From positions 4,791,284 through 4,855,283 of the forward strand of contig OZ024808.1 in assembly GCA_964017045.1 (NCBI GenBank): a DNA stretch of 64,000 bases. The letters run 5' to 3'. The notes under the pieces are model-generated. The model was not told the DNA's origin. It searched no databases and saw only the letters and a program-made list of their open reading frames with translations. A program made the position numbers and the translations under genes. Positions 39,790 to 42,833 of the stretch are shown piece after piece. The stretch's first letter is position 1. Each line of letters begins with the position of its first letter. The stretch comes from Omphiscola glabra (lineage: Eukaryota > Mollusca > Gastropoda > Lymnaeidae).

Positions 39790-40608
39790 AAATTCCTGTA
39801 CAATGTAACAATCATGTAACTATTTGTGACTAAGTTGTAAGTGTAAGATATTAATATTAAACAATGCAAATCCAAATGATGACCATAGTCCTAATAACTA
39901 TGTCTTCCCCCAGTCAACTCGGGCGTTCTCATCAATGCAATTGTAATATTGTGGTGCATTCAGGGTTGCCAACTCAAAAAATTAAAAAAAAATATGCACA
40001 AATATTCAAAATCTTAAATTTTTTTAAACGGAAAACTCAAATTATTTAAGGATACATTTTAAAATAAACTCACTGAGTTCGTTGCCAGTGCCATCAGTAT
40101 TACTGTACGTAGATTTTCTATTTAAAAAAGTTTCTGATTTAGCCACACAGTCCCCGCCCCCCCCCCCCCCGTCCCAATCCCAATGAAGTGAGAAAGGGAA
40201 GCACTTTGGGAAAGGGGGGGGGGGGGGCTGCATTGATTTACGGTGCACTACATATGCTGTAATTGGTGTGACATGTTATCTGTATGTCTTGTGATTTTGG
40301 TGAAGTAGGGGCTGAAAAAAATCATTGACTGCCCCGGGTGTCACAAGCTTTAGCTGCCCAGTTGGCGTAAACCCCCCCCCCCCCTCCCGAACGAACAGGT
40401 TTTTCAAAAGAGTGACATTACACCACCAGGTCTCACAAACGATACCATCTGTACCGCTCAATAAACCGTGTTTGTTTAAATACACCAACCCATTAAAAAC
40501 AGTTGTAAATGTAAACACAACTCGCATCCTGCACTTAGCTTGATAAACAAACAACTAAATTGTTGAACGTGTGACCTACTTAGTACTTACATCCCTCAGT
40601 AATTCCAT
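1..40608 (-). CDS. PNPLA6: Neuropathy target esterase / patatin-like phospholipase 6/7, partial gene span (5' exons)
   Basis: The span of a multi-exon gene read from 40608 down to the window edge. Conceptual splicing gives about 820-850 codons that follow PNPLA6/7 in order: N-terminal membrane segment, basic YRFRKRDKV region, first cNMP-binding-like domain ([45 protein letters not shown]), LHNYLGLS helix, a variable Ser/Pro linker, second domain ([41 protein letters not shown]) and third domain ([40 protein letters not shown]). The family are ER-anchored serine lysophospholipases that deacylate phosphatidylcholine and lysophosphatidylcholine. The catalytic patatin domain (GxSxG and Asp) is not in the window. 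Exon phases agree at every junction except the last (exon 19 to 20). Introns are packed with minisatellites. Whether it is orthologous to vertebrate PNPLA6 or PNPLA7 cannot be told here; invertebrates usually have one gene. Confidence 0.93.
115..337. other. PNPLA6 intron sequence, nothing seen
   Basis: Low-complexity AT-rich intron next to exon 20; no gene or repeat recognised. Confidence 0.5.
338..800. repeat. 44-bp minisatellite
   Basis: About 10.5 copies of a unit containing TATTAGTATTGTGGTGCACC and a pyrimidine-rich half (CCCTCCCTTCAC), with variants CACTATC and CCCCATC. Confidence 0.95.
1012..1215. repeat. About 43-bp minisatellite
   Basis: Four to five copies around TTGGACAGACCCTGTCTAAA and GCTGAACACTAGAGCA, with small indels. 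Confidence 0.9.
1386..1596 (+). repeat. Dispersed SINE-like element, copy 1
   Basis: Shares the block from GATGGGACTCGTTA through ACGGCAACTCATCTAAGAGA to GAATTCAAACC with copies at 32.9 kb and 41.4 kb. It ends in GCGCTATATAAGTACTCC followed by an (AATC)n tail, typical of a target-primed retroposon. GAATTCAAACC resembles the complement of a tRNA-type B box. Confidence 0.7.
1597..2046. repeat. 29-bp minisatellite
   Basis: About 15 copies of TATCTTGACTTGTATCACAT plus AACCCTGGT, with point variants (ATGTAACC, TTTGG). It begins right at the SINE (AATC)n tail. Confidence 0.93.
2201..2660. repeat. About 50-bp satellite derived from a LINE 3' end
   Basis: Nine copies of CAGTGATAAG + CCCTACATGGGCTGTAGTGC + CACAGGGATGGATGGATGG with varying GGAT/GATG number. 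The core is nearly the same as the 3' end of the decayed LINE at 57400-57440. Confidence 0.93.
2857..3296. repeat. 26-bp minisatellite abutting exon 19
   Basis: About 16 copies of CGGGTCATAGTTTGGACAGA plus ATACAT, most homogeneous at the exon-proximal end, ending 16 bp from the last exon-19-like codon. Confidence 0.95.
3313..3515 (-). CDS. PNPLA6: PNPLA6/7 exon 19, 3' end uncertain
   Basis: Acceptor TTTAG above 3515. Encodes [40 protein letters not shown], matching vertebrate [31 protein letters not shown]. The same frame continues with [12 protein letters not shown], which resembles the next family segment (SDIIRARLGASALD), but seven extra residues intervene, no GT donor follows before a stop, and a 26-bp minisatellite begins 16 bp further on. 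A weaker donor (ATAG|GTTGGT at 3390) would end the exon early but in a phase that does not fit exon 20. The exon end may have been disrupted or mis-assembled. Confidence 0.75.
3821..3984 (-). CDS. PNPLA6: PNPLA6/7 exon 18
   Basis: Acceptor TCCTCACAG above 3984, donor GTGAGC below 3821. Encodes [40 protein letters not shown] and a short Ser-rich tail, matching vertebrate [40 protein letters not shown]. One base out, completed by exon 19. Confidence 0.95.
4072..4212. repeat. 47-bp tandem repeat, 3 copies
   Basis: Units begin TTAGCATGTTGACAAGTGAC and end GATGCAGTCAATATA; first copy diverged. Confidence 0.85.
4374..4547 (-). CDS. PNPLA6: PNPLA6/7 exon 17, third cNMP-binding-like domain
   Basis: Acceptor ATCTCTCCAG above 4547, donor GTAACC below 4374. 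Encodes [40 protein letters not shown] and [14 protein letters not shown], near identical in pattern to vertebrate YIVLNGRLRSVI and GRGDLIGVVEALTRQ. The cassette contains the RATTV phosphate-cassette-like motif. Confidence 0.96.
4620..6957. repeat. 67-bp minisatellite, about 35 copies
   Basis: Almost identical units (GCATTCTATCAGGCACTCTT, ATCATATCAAGTATTGAATG, AACTAATGCATTCATTCATG). One base alternates A/T (CTATCAGG or CTTTCAGG) in an ordered pattern. It fills most of the intron between exons 16 and 17. Confidence 0.98.
7114..7315. mobile_element. SPIN-like hAT MITE, copy 1
   Basis: A 202-bp element with 14-bp terminal inverted repeats of the CAGTGGTTCTCAAC type (this copy starts CTGCGGTACTCAAC) and near-consensus inner arms GACCCCTTGGGGGTCAAACG, ACCCTTTCACAG and ATGAAGTAGCAACGAGAATA. 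The 8-bp flanks ATCTCAAT and ATCTAAAT are a 7/8 target duplication typical of hAT. The sequence closely follows the non-autonomous SPIN consensus as I recall it. No transposase. Confidence 0.88.
7732..7815. repeat. 42-bp tandem duplication
   Basis: Two copies of ATCATGTACAACTAATCAAG plus GCCACAAAGTGATGACATTT. Confidence 0.85.
7898..8029 (-). CDS. PNPLA6: PNPLA6/7 exon 16
   Basis: Acceptor GTTTTTCAG above 8029, donor GTAACC below 7898. Encodes [14 protein letters not shown] then [20 protein letters not shown] and AGKALFR, matching vertebrate IMRAQPSVVLSAAH and MSPFVRQMDFAIDW. Phase 2 in, phase 2 out (AG|G Arg). Confidence 0.95.
8486..8836. repeat. 17-bp minisatellite
   Basis: About 20 copies of CAACCCCAAGTGTCTGC. 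Open reading frames in both directions are a by-product of the repeat. Confidence 0.95.
8888..9021 (-). CDS. PNPLA6: PNPLA6/7 exon 15
   Basis: Acceptor CCAACACAG above 9021, donor GTAAGG below 8888. Encodes [32 protein letters not shown] and ISKPDFYQ, matching vertebrate [22 protein letters not shown] and ISKSDFYE. Ends after two bases of Gln. Confidence 0.94.
9177..9690. repeat. 20-bp TG-rich minisatellite filling intron 14
   Basis: Copies of GTGTGATGTGTGACATGTGG, most regular at 9350-9650 and degenerate toward 9177. It occupies nearly the whole 690-bp intron between exons 14 and 15. Confidence 0.95.
9712..9786 (-). CDS. PNPLA6: PNPLA6/7 exon 14, second cNMP-binding-like domain
   Basis: 25 codons, [17 protein letters not shown] then VVGETAKE, matching vertebrate [24 protein letters not shown]. 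Acceptor GTTTCTCTAG at 9787, donor GTCAGA at 9711. The acceptor and first exon bases form the unit of a 43-bp array (9774-10412), so up to 15 near-identical 3' splice sites stand in a row. The intron on the donor side is a 20-bp TG-rich array from end to end. Confidence 0.9.
9774..10412. repeat. 43-bp array made of the exon 14 splice acceptor, 15 copies
   Basis: On the minus strand each unit is TTCTTCTATTTGTTGTCTGT, TTCTC(T/C)AG and GACACAAGCTTATTT, that is polypyrimidine tract, AG and the first exon bases. The AG context alternates TAG/CAG in the plus-strand order T G T G G T G T G G T G G G T, suggesting a five-unit (215-bp) higher-order repeat. Confidence 0.97.
10560..10965. repeat. 49-bp minisatellite
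   Basis: Eight copies of AGAAAGTCTGTGATAGCCAT, CTTTTATATCACTGAGATCA, TGTCTGGTC. Confidence 0.95.
11036..11113 (-). CDS. PNPLA6: PNPLA6/7 exon 13, start of second cNMP-binding-like domain
   Basis: 26 codons between acceptor CCTGTGTAG and donor GTACAT. Encodes [17 protein letters not shown] and CIFCKQGDQ, matching vertebrate [23 protein letters not shown]. Phase 0 to 0. Confidence 0.93.
11390..12072. repeat. 59-bp minisatellite abutting exon 12 donor
   Basis: Nearly 12 copies of AACTGCCTTGTCCTTTATAA, CCATGACCCCATCTTATGAA, ATATTCACTTATACAGACC. The last copy runs directly into the exon 12 donor, so GTTGGTCTGTATAAG (minus) recurs in every copy. A/G variation at CTTTATAA/CTTTGTAA. Confidence 0.96.
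12073..12186 (-). CDS. PNPLA6: PNPLA6/7 exon 12
   Basis: 38 codons from acceptor CCCTTGCAG to donor GTTGGT. Encodes [20 protein letters not shown] then [18 protein letters not shown], aligning to vertebrate AAKQELAKLMRI. A 59-bp minisatellite begins at the donor itself, so every array copy repeats the first intron bases. Confidence 0.88.
12187..12577. other. PNPLA6 intron, nothing seen
   Basis: Unique AT-rich intron sequence; a 67-codon plus ORF here has no family features. Confidence 0.5.
12578..12712. repeat. About 64-bp tandem duplication
   Basis: Two copies around AACTTCATTAGTCCTTCATT and CCAAGATCTAACAGT. Confidence 0.85.
12814..12950 (-). CDS. PNPLA6: PNPLA6/7 exon 11, linker
   Basis: Acceptor CCTGTCCCCAG above 12950, donor GTAATT below 12814. 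Encodes [28 protein letters not shown] and RRVTVVE. SDFDxA..RxRxSxS matches vertebrate SDFDMAYERGRISVS. Phase fits exons 10 and 12. Confidence 0.88.
13078..13247. mobile_element. hAT-like MITE with exact 8-bp target duplication
   Basis: 170 bp from CAGTGGCGTAGCGAG to TAAGCCACTG, bounded by identical CGTCCACC at 13070-13077 and 13248-13255. The interior is GC-rich with poly-C stretches. No coding capacity. Confidence 0.9.
13507..13783. repeat. 20-bp minisatellite
   Basis: About 13 copies of CATGCCAGTATGGCACAGAT, C/T variant at CATGYCAG. Confidence 0.95.
13784..14389. other. PNPLA6 intron; possible MITE remnant near 14213-14300
   Basis: Mostly unique. The stretch CCCTGGTTTTTTGCGGTTGA through CCGCAAAGTAGGATTC resembles a widespread animal MITE head, but no terminal repeat or target duplication was found. 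Confidence 0.35.
14390..14553. mobile_element. MITE family 'AGACCTGTTTAC', copy A
   Basis: Perfect 15-bp terminal inverted repeats TGCAGACCTGTTTAC / GTAAACAGGTCTGCA, with imperfect inner inverted repeats (TCTTACGATTTT / GATTTTAAGAG). The same family is at 32090-32261. Superfamily not assigned. Confidence 0.75.
14697..15383. repeat. 18-bp minisatellite, about 38 near-identical copies
   Basis: Unit GAGAGGGAAGGCGAAGTG with one G-to-A change in the run. Being 18 bp it is open in all frames of both strands (Glu-Arg-rich plus, Pro/Leu/Ser-rich minus). Strong purine/pyrimidine strand asymmetry. It lies between exons 10 and 11. Confidence 0.98.
15625..15817 (-). CDS. PNPLA6: PNPLA6/7 exon 10, variable linker
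   Basis: Acceptor TTGTCACCCCAG above 15817, donor GTGGGT below 15625. Encodes [30 protein letters not shown] and [10 protein letters not shown]. The SPGLxxPVR motif matches the vertebrate Ser/Pro linker. Phase 0 in, one base out. It is separated from exon 9 by 5 kb that is mostly a 72-bp array and from exon 11 by an 18-bp array. Confidence 0.85.
15862..18515. repeat. 72-bp satellite with 1007-bp higher-order repeat
   Basis: About 36 copies of CAACTCAAAATGCCAAAGGA, GAACCTAACCGACATTGAAC, TCTTATCAACTCAGGACACC, GTGAGCTTGTAT. Marker variants recur exactly 1007 bp apart (13 units of 72 plus one of 71): TGCAAAAGG at 16981 and 17988, ACACCAAAGG at 17411 and 18418. Plus-strand ORFs of 385, 336 and 204 aa follow from the unit being 24 codons. 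Confidence 0.97.
18637..19050. repeat. 21-bp minisatellite
   Basis: Copies of TTGGGTTTGTTTAGGTTTGTC with half-unit losses. T/G-rich, looks telomere-like but is not a telomeric hexamer. Confidence 0.93.
19123..19246. repeat. About 18-bp degenerate tandem repeat
   Basis: Seven copies of AGAAAGATCTATTAATC with substitutions. Confidence 0.8.
19393..19434. repeat. (AAC)n microsatellite
   Basis: Fourteen uninterrupted AAC triplets. Confidence 0.95.
19450..20072. repeat. 50/55-bp minisatellite
   Basis: Units CCAACATGTTGTTCAAAGGC, CCCCAATCATCAAGCTATAT, AAGCAATATC; some copies carry CTGATC before CCAATC. Confidence 0.95.
20073..20852. other. PNPLA6 intron, nothing seen
   Basis: Unique AT-rich sequence between the 50-bp array and exon 9; no coding or repeat signal recognised. 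Confidence 0.5.
20853..20969 (-). CDS. PNPLA6: PNPLA6/7 exon 9
   Basis: Acceptor TGCTTTCAG above 20969. Encodes [20 protein letters not shown] then [19 protein letters not shown], matching vertebrate [20 protein letters not shown]. Donor taken as GTATGA at 20852, in phase 0 with exon 10; an earlier phase-0 GTCATT after ITP-type residues is a weaker alternative. Confidence 0.9.
21128..21512. repeat. 28-bp minisatellite
   Basis: About 14 copies of GACCTATCAGCCATATTGAC plus TGACCAAT. Confidence 0.95.
21640..21890. repeat. 45-bp minisatellite
   Basis: Between five and six copies of ATCACCAAGTTTTGGGCACC, TGATAATGATGGTAAGAACA, TTGAA. The 45-bp length keeps ORFs open on both strands. Confidence 0.95.
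21935..22256. repeat. 35-bp minisatellite
   Basis: About nine copies of GTGGGCCTGATCCCAACATG, GGCTGGGTCAGTTCT, ending 50 bp from exon 8. Confidence 0.95.
22306..22434 (-). CDS. PNPLA6: PNPLA6/7 exon 8
   Basis: 43 codons between acceptor TTACTTTCAG and donor GTAAAC. Encodes [20 protein letters not shown], then [14 protein letters not shown] and ESTVKVVQ, matching [20 protein letters not shown]. Phase 0 to 0. A 35-bp minisatellite (21935-22256) starts about 50 bp inside the downstream intron. Confidence 0.95.
22583..22663 (-). CDS. PNPLA6: PNPLA6/7 exon 7
   Basis: 27 codons flanked by acceptor CACTTGCCAG and donor GTAAGT. Encodes [13 protein letters not shown] then [14 protein letters not shown], matching vertebrate [22 protein letters not shown]: the phosphate-binding-cassette side of the first cNMP-like domain. 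Confidence 0.94.
22855..23644 (-). mobile_element. piggyBac-like element, copy 1 (TTAA-flanked)
   Basis: About 790 bp bounded by TTAA at 22851-22854 and 23645-23648. Ends CCCTCTTAGGAAGGAGC and (revcomp) CTCCTCTGAGACGG match the two ends of the copy at 38270 in swapped orientation; CCGATSNATCGG blocks and GATACAAAGACCAGCCAGCC are shared. No intact transposase. Confidence 0.6.
23700..24342. repeat. 32-bp minisatellite, left part
   Basis: Copies of CTGTAATTAAGGTTGTATGT plus GTCACTTTACAA, with CAGTAAT and GTAATGA variants; continues at 24821 beyond a LINE insertion. Confidence 0.96.
24343..24814 (+). mobile_element. 5'-truncated CR1/L2-like LINE 3' end inserted in the array
   Basis: Encodes a reverse-transcriptase C-terminal segment ([44 protein letters not shown]), then a 3' UTR ending GTGCTATATAAGACAACTAA and (AAT)n. 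Flanked by GCATGT at 24337-24342 and 24815-24820. The same 32-bp array continues on both sides, so the insertion came after the array existed. Confidence 0.85.
24821..25213. repeat. 32-bp minisatellite, right part
   Basis: About 12 copies of the same unit as 23700-24342; here nearly all copies carry the GTAATGAAGG variant, unlike the left part. Confidence 0.95.
25270..25434. repeat. 52-bp tandem repeat, 3 copies
   Basis: Units ATTGAAAGCAATATAGTGCA, CAAGTAATCCATACTTAAAT, GGTTTATGATGA. Confidence 0.92.
25477..25584. repeat. 54-bp duplication of exon 6 3' end and donor
   Basis: The intronic copy 25477-25530 repeats 25531-25584 at about 90 percent identity. The exonic strand reads [17 protein letters not shown] and the intronic copy [17 protein letters not shown], same frame. 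Confidence 0.92.
25535..25694 (-). CDS. PNPLA6: PNPLA6/7 exon 6, first cNMP-binding-like domain
   Basis: Acceptor TTTCTCTTAG above 25694. Encodes [37 protein letters not shown] and [10 protein letters not shown], the first beta-roll strands. Donor GTGAGT follows GAT GCG in phase 0, joining to exon 7 DGTEHLIKQ. The last 50 bases plus donor are duplicated as a diverged 54-bp copy immediately inside the intron (25477-25530). Confidence 0.95.
25753..26042. mobile_element. MITE with about 45-bp inverted repeats containing GGTACCCGGGTACC
   Basis: Left arm CTATTGGTACCCGGGTACCA and on to GGGATTAAAAAA; the right arm is its inverse with about 41/45 matches. A third related block (TCTAATGGTACCCGGGTGCG) is internal near 25941. 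No clear target duplication. Confidence 0.75.
26228..26455. repeat. About 69-75-bp tandem repeat, 3 copies
   Basis: Units around CATTTGTCATTTGGTGAATT and AAATGATGAAATGAAGCAAT, 50 bp from the exon 5 donor. Confidence 0.9.
26505..26648 (-). CDS. PNPLA6: PNPLA6/7 exon 5, lead into first cNMP-binding-like domain
   Basis: Acceptor CATTGCCAG above 26648, donor GTGACT below 26505. Encodes [20 protein letters not shown], then SFLEADWSD and [12 protein letters not shown], matching vertebrate VLEADL and LPSEVLYMLKNV. Phase 2 to phase 2 (AG|A Arg). Confidence 0.92.
26845..27165. repeat. 36-bp minisatellite
   Basis: About eight copies of TTTTGTTGTAATTTCACCTA plus CAACAATGTGCATATC. Confidence 0.94.
27166..27524. 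other. PNPLA6 intron, nothing seen except poly-C
   Basis: AT-rich with a C13 run near 27415-27427; no other feature. Confidence 0.5.
27525..29555. repeat. 29/25-bp minisatellite, about 70 copies
   Basis: Unit AGTCAATGTTCATTCAAGCT plus GCTTGTATC; a shorter form lacks AGTC and the two mix in clusters. Variants CCAGTATC, CTAGTATC, GGTCAATG and TTCAATCAAG. Overlapping ORFs of up to 245 codons arise from mixed lengths and have no protein features. Confidence 0.97.
29850..30060 (-). mobile_element. Decayed LINE reverse-transcriptase fragment
   Basis: Minus reading [20 protein letters not shown] then [20 protein letters not shown] is the region around RT motif A of a non-LTR retrotransposon. Fragmentary, no ends found. 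Confidence 0.75.
30305..30486. repeat. About 85-bp local duplication
   Basis: GTTACAAGCAATCCAAAACC, AGTTATCTMTATGA and GGGCGTCTACACAG occur twice with small changes. Confidence 0.8.
30487..31757. other. PNPLA6 intron, largely unique
   Basis: A/T- and G-run-rich; a 14-bp repeat ATATGCACACTCAC occurs five times at about 31400-31466. No exon seen. Confidence 0.5.
31758..31775 (-). CDS. PNPLA6: Candidate 18-nt cassette microexon of PNPLA6/7
   Basis: Minus strand CACTCCAG acceptor, 18 nt, then donor GTAACG. Spliced between exons 4 and 5 it keeps frame and turns [11 protein letters not shown] into [17 protein letters not shown], in the helical region that corresponds to the vertebrate IAKKILR segment. 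The interval 26.6-34.1 kb has no other recognisable exon. It is short and could be chance. Confidence 0.4.
32090..32261. mobile_element. MITE family 'AGACCTGTTTAC', copy B
   Basis: GCAGACCTGTCTACCCC at the left and GGGTAAACAGGTCTT at the right, with interior CAAAATCGTAAGAGTAAAC and CTCAAAATCGTAC blocks matching copy A in inverse orientation. Confidence 0.72.
32328..32425. repeat. 13-bp tandem repeat
   Basis: Seven copies of ACAAAAACCTATC. Confidence 0.95.
32912..33032 (+). repeat. Dispersed SINE-like element, copy 2
   Basis: GATGGGACTCGTTAGCCTTG, ACGGCAACTCATCTAAGAGA, GAATTCAAACC, then GATCGTGGGCCCTC. Same strand sense as copy 1 and inverse of copy 3. It sits inside a 96-bp repeat unit: flanks GTGAGCCTATCAT and TATTTGTCACTAC are adjacent in other units. 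Confidence 0.72.
33033..33483. repeat. 96-bp minisatellite, about 5 copies
   Basis: Units GTCACTACAAAACCACACAT, CAGGACCATGCTCTATACAG, GAACATAGGATTAAAGCCAG, CTTTGTGCAAACAGTGAGCC. 96 bp is 32 codons, hence the 166-codon ORF; not a gene. Confidence 0.95.
33640..33890. repeat. About 48-bp minisatellite, 5 copies
   Basis: Units ATCCATACACATAAACATAA, GTTATAACATGAGGATGAGT followed by a T run of varying length. Confidence 0.92.
34122..34216 (-). CDS. PNPLA6: PNPLA6/7 exon 4
   Basis: Acceptor TTTTCAG-like above 34216, donor GTTAGT below 34122. Encodes [20 protein letters not shown] and continues to HKLMISRLR, corresponding to the Ser-rich then basic region before the first cNMP-binding-like domain. 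It ends after two bases of an Arg codon (AG|G). Confidence 0.85.
34695..34935. repeat. 37-bp minisatellite derived from a SINE head
   Basis: About seven copies of ATCTGGCAGCCCTGCAGTGC, AATGATATAGCACTCAT. The last copy runs into a tRNA-like SINE whose 5' part has the same GCAGTGCAATGATA block. Confidence 0.92.
34925..35095 (+). repeat. tRNA-derived SINE
   Basis: GCAGTGCAATGATAGAACAT then CAACCTCACAACTAAAAAGT and AGCAGGTTTGAATG read like a degenerate tRNA with A box, anticodon stem-loop and B box, followed by an unrelated body. Ends not defined. Confidence 0.65.
35200..35322. repeat. 40-bp tandem repeat, 3 copies
   Basis: GGTCAACAAAATCCGGCATC, CACATTCTAGCTATTTCTA. Confidence 0.93.
35394..35482 (-). 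CDS. PNPLA6: PNPLA6/7 exon 3, basic juxtamembrane region
   Basis: Encodes [10 protein letters not shown] then [20 protein letters not shown], a close match to the conserved vertebrate NTE stretch [16 protein letters not shown]. Acceptor ATACTCAG above 35482, donor GTGAAG below 35394. Phase 2 in, phase 0 out. Confidence 0.92.
35640..35772. repeat. 16-bp minisatellite
   Basis: Eight copies of GCCTCTGTGGCAATAA and near variants. Confidence 0.93.
36095..36262. repeat. 33-bp minisatellite
   Basis: Five copies of TGATCTGAAAGTAATAATTC plus ATACATAAATACA. Confidence 0.93.
36521..36602 (-). CDS. PNPLA6: PNPLA6/7 exon 2, N-terminal transmembrane segment
   Basis: Acceptor is a poly-T tract ending CAG just above 36602; donor GTACAG follows 36521. 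It encodes a hydrophobic helix ([18 protein letters not shown]) followed by basic KYKWK. This is the single N-terminal anchor that places NTE in the ER membrane with its catalytic part facing the cytosol. Starts in phase 0 and ends after one base (G|CT completes Ala in exon 3). Confidence 0.85.
37090..37302. repeat. 26-bp minisatellite
   Basis: Eight copies of TTTCAATTCTATGCACACTG plus CACATA. Confidence 0.94.
37690..37840 (-). mobile_element. Possible LINE ORF2 tail fragment
   Basis: Minus reading contains [18 protein letters not shown], reminiscent of the GGSLWNSLP motif near LINE RT C-termini. Short and broken; could be coincidence. Confidence 0.35.
38270..38927 (+). mobile_element. piggyBac-like element, copy 2 (TTAA-flanked)
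   Basis: 658 bp bounded by TTAA at 38266-38269 and 38928-38931; ends CCCTCTTGGGATGGA and TCCATCCCAAACAGG form imperfect inverted repeats, and CCGATCTATCGG follows the left end. Exact TTAA flanks are the piggyBac hallmark. Overlapping 94-98-codon minus ORFs lack a recognisable transposase motif. Confidence 0.65.
39161..39283 (-). CDS. PNPLA6: PNPLA6/7 first coding exon 1b (N-terminus)
   Basis: ATG at 39283-39281 opens 41 codons beginning [15 protein letters not shown] and ending DLWASETM, followed by donor GTAAGC at 39160. An in-frame TAA lies 6 nt upstream of the ATG. The Ser/Met-rich stretch ([14 protein letters not shown]) looks like a small internal repeat. It ends in phase 0, matching exon 2. 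The N-terminus is poorly conserved in this family, so support is the start, donor, phase and position. Confidence 0.7.
39284..40590. other. PNPLA6 5' intron: homopolymer-rich, no exon seen
   Basis: Between alternative first exons. Holds a T31-32 run near 39757-39788 and a C-run/G-run pair at 40146-40227. ORFs at 40276-40554 are not coding-like. Confidence 0.5.
40591..40608 (-). CDS. PNPLA6: PNPLA6/7 alternative first coding exon 1a (MELLRD)
   Basis: Reading minus, ATG GAA TTA CTG AGG GAT is followed by a consensus donor GTAAGTAC. The exon ends in phase 0, exactly what the membrane-segment exon (36602) needs, giving MELLRD-SVTVTVF. It lies 1.3 kb upstream of the other candidate first exon, so it would come from a second promoter near 40.6-41 kb. 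Only the ATG, the donor and the phase support it. Confidence 0.45.
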
Positions 40609-41367
40609 AGCGTTCTGTTACACCCCAGGAAGGCAGCTGTAACAAAAAATGCTCATGCTGAATCCAATAAAAATATCCTTTACATTAATACGTGACCCAT
40701 TATTAGGTCAGCTTGTAAACATTTCTAAAGTTCGACGTAGATGTCGATGCGTTAATTTTGATTGACTGACTGTTCTAGAGCTAACTCGATGACTCAGAAT
40801 ATCGAGAATATCGCAGTTTTTACTTCATACCACGCGAAGAAATTTGGAAACCAGTCTCCAACTCCAGTAAGTGACTCCAACCCCCCCCCCCCCAAAACAG
40901 GTCATACCCTTCATATCAAAGCTTTGGGTGGGGTCAGCCGACTTTTTTCTGGGATCAGAAACCAAAACAGCAACTAGTTCTGAACTCCTGCACTAAGTTC
41001 AAAAACAACTCAGGAAACTCTCTATATATGTACGCCACGGTTTTCTAAACGTTATACGTTTTAATCTGGTGTGTTTATTTAGACTATCTTTATGTTTCCA
41101 GACACCACCTATAGCTGCCCCCACGTTTCATAACTGTGTAAACATTGGTCCACATCGACACTTAACCAATTTATTGTGTCGCTGATGGGTTACAAGTCAA
41201 AGGTCAACGCGCCCTCTCAAAACCCAACAACGTGATTGGTCTCCTTAATTGGCAATCCTGTTGTATCCTTACAGCCCACCATGGTTTAATAACAGGGGCT
41301 CTGAACGTTTTTTTGTGTGTTTTTTTGTTGTTTTTTTTTGCATTGCCGCACCCCTCTAGATTTCAAA
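40609..41367. promoter_or_regulatory. Probable PNPLA6/7 upstream/promoter region
   Basis: Sequence upstream of first exon 1a, locally richer in CpG (for example TTCGACGTAGATGTCGATGC) than the surrounding DNA. No TATA box stands out. Function inferred from position only. Confidence 0.3.
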
Positions 41368-41560
41368 ACATTTCTTCTTCTTTATATCCGAGGGCCCATG
41401 ATCAATTTAGTTGACCGTTCTGGCTGCTGGTTTGAATTCAGAGTTTGCCTTCTCTTAGATGAGTTGCCGTCCAAGGCTAAGCAGTCCCACTCACCCGGGG
41501 TGCTTGGGATGTTGGCTTTGGTGGGGATTGAGCTCCAGACCACCATTTCCCGCAACGCAA
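41368..41560 (-). repeat. Dispersed SINE-like element, copy 3
   Basis: Inverse of copies 1 and 2: GAGGGCCCATGATCAATTTA, GGTTTGAATTCAGAGTTTGC, GATGAGTTGCCGTCCAAGGC. GGTTTGAATTC reads as a B box in this orientation. Confidence 0.7.
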
Positions 41561-41616
41561 CCCACACGATACAAAATGCTGCCTCCCGCATCATCTGTTT
41601 TAAATGTTTTATTATA

Positions 41617-42275
41617 ATTTAATGAGTGTAGCAAAACACCTTCTAGCTATAATTTCATGAGTGTGGCTAAACACCTTCTAGCTATAATTTCATGAGTGTG
41701 GCTAAACACCTTCTAGCTATAATTTCACGAGTGTAGCAAAACACCTTCTAGCTATAATTTCACGAGTGTGGCTAAACACCTTCTAGCTATAATTTCATGA
41801 GTGTAGCAAAACACCGTCTAGCTATAATTTCATGAGTGTAGCAAAACACCGTCTAGCTATAATTTCATGAGTGTGGCAAAACACCTTCTAGCTATAATTT
41901 CATGAGTGTGGCTAAACACCTTCTAGCTATAATTTCACGAGTGTGGCTAAACACCTTCTAGCTATAATTTCACGAGTGTAGCAAAACACCTTCTAGCTAT
42001 AATTTCACGAGTGTGGCTAAACACCTTCTAGCTATAATTTCATGAGTGTGGCTAAACACCTTCTAGCTATAATTTCACGAGTGTAGCAAAACACCTTCTA
42101 GCTATAATTTCACGAGTGTAGCAAAACACCTTCTAGCTATAATTTCACGAGTGTGGCTAAACACCGTCTAGCTATAATTTCATGAGTGTGGCTTAACACC
42201 GCCTAGCTAAAATTTCACGAGTGTGGCTAAACACCTTCTAGCTATAATTTCATGAATGTGACTGAACCCCCTCTA
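41617..42275. repeat. 35-bp minisatellite, about 18 copies
   Basis: Unit TATAATTTCATGAGTGTGGC plus TAAACACCTTCTAGC; paired variants ATGAG/ACGAG, GGCTA/AGCAA and CCTTC/CCGTC are shuffled among copies. Confidence 0.96.
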
Positions 42276-42679
42276 GGTATAATTATTATTGAATCGAGAC
42301 GACTAATTGGCATCTTTATTTACAGTCACAGGTGTAGGAAGAGCAGGCTGCCGACTAGCGGAAGGGGTGGTCCTCCCCGAGCGAAACTTATTTCGGGTGA
42401 AAATCTTGGTCCACTTCATGCATATAATCTATAGATTATCACTATGCACACTCTGATATACATTTTGGTTTCGTTAATTAGAAATTAAGGAAAATCAAAC
42501 TCCACCCTTGTTGTCAAAGACTCTAGCGACTCTATTATTTACAATGGTACCATCAAGTCACCACACGGCATTGTCAAACTCTCTGACACCATATACTTAA
42601 ATCAAGAATGTCTCACAGTCTTTTAGGTTATAGAGAGTATATTAGCTATAGTCGTCAATATTTGTGACACAATTCACCC

Positions 42680-42833
42680 CAGTGGTGGGGCTAAAGTTAG
42701 TGCCGCACGGGGCGGAACAGAAAGTTTGCCGCCCACTTACATGAAAAAAGAACTCTGCTGTTAGCCGAAAACGCCACCCTCTCCATATAAAAATAAAGTT
42801 CCGCCCGGCGGACACCCCCTTCCTACGCCACTG
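42680..42833. mobile_element. hAT-like MITE
   Basis: 154 bp from CAGTGGTGGGGCTA to TCCTACGCCACTG; 8-bp flanks ATTCACCC and TTTCACCA agree at six of eight positions. Ends resemble the element at 13078. Confidence 0.7.
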
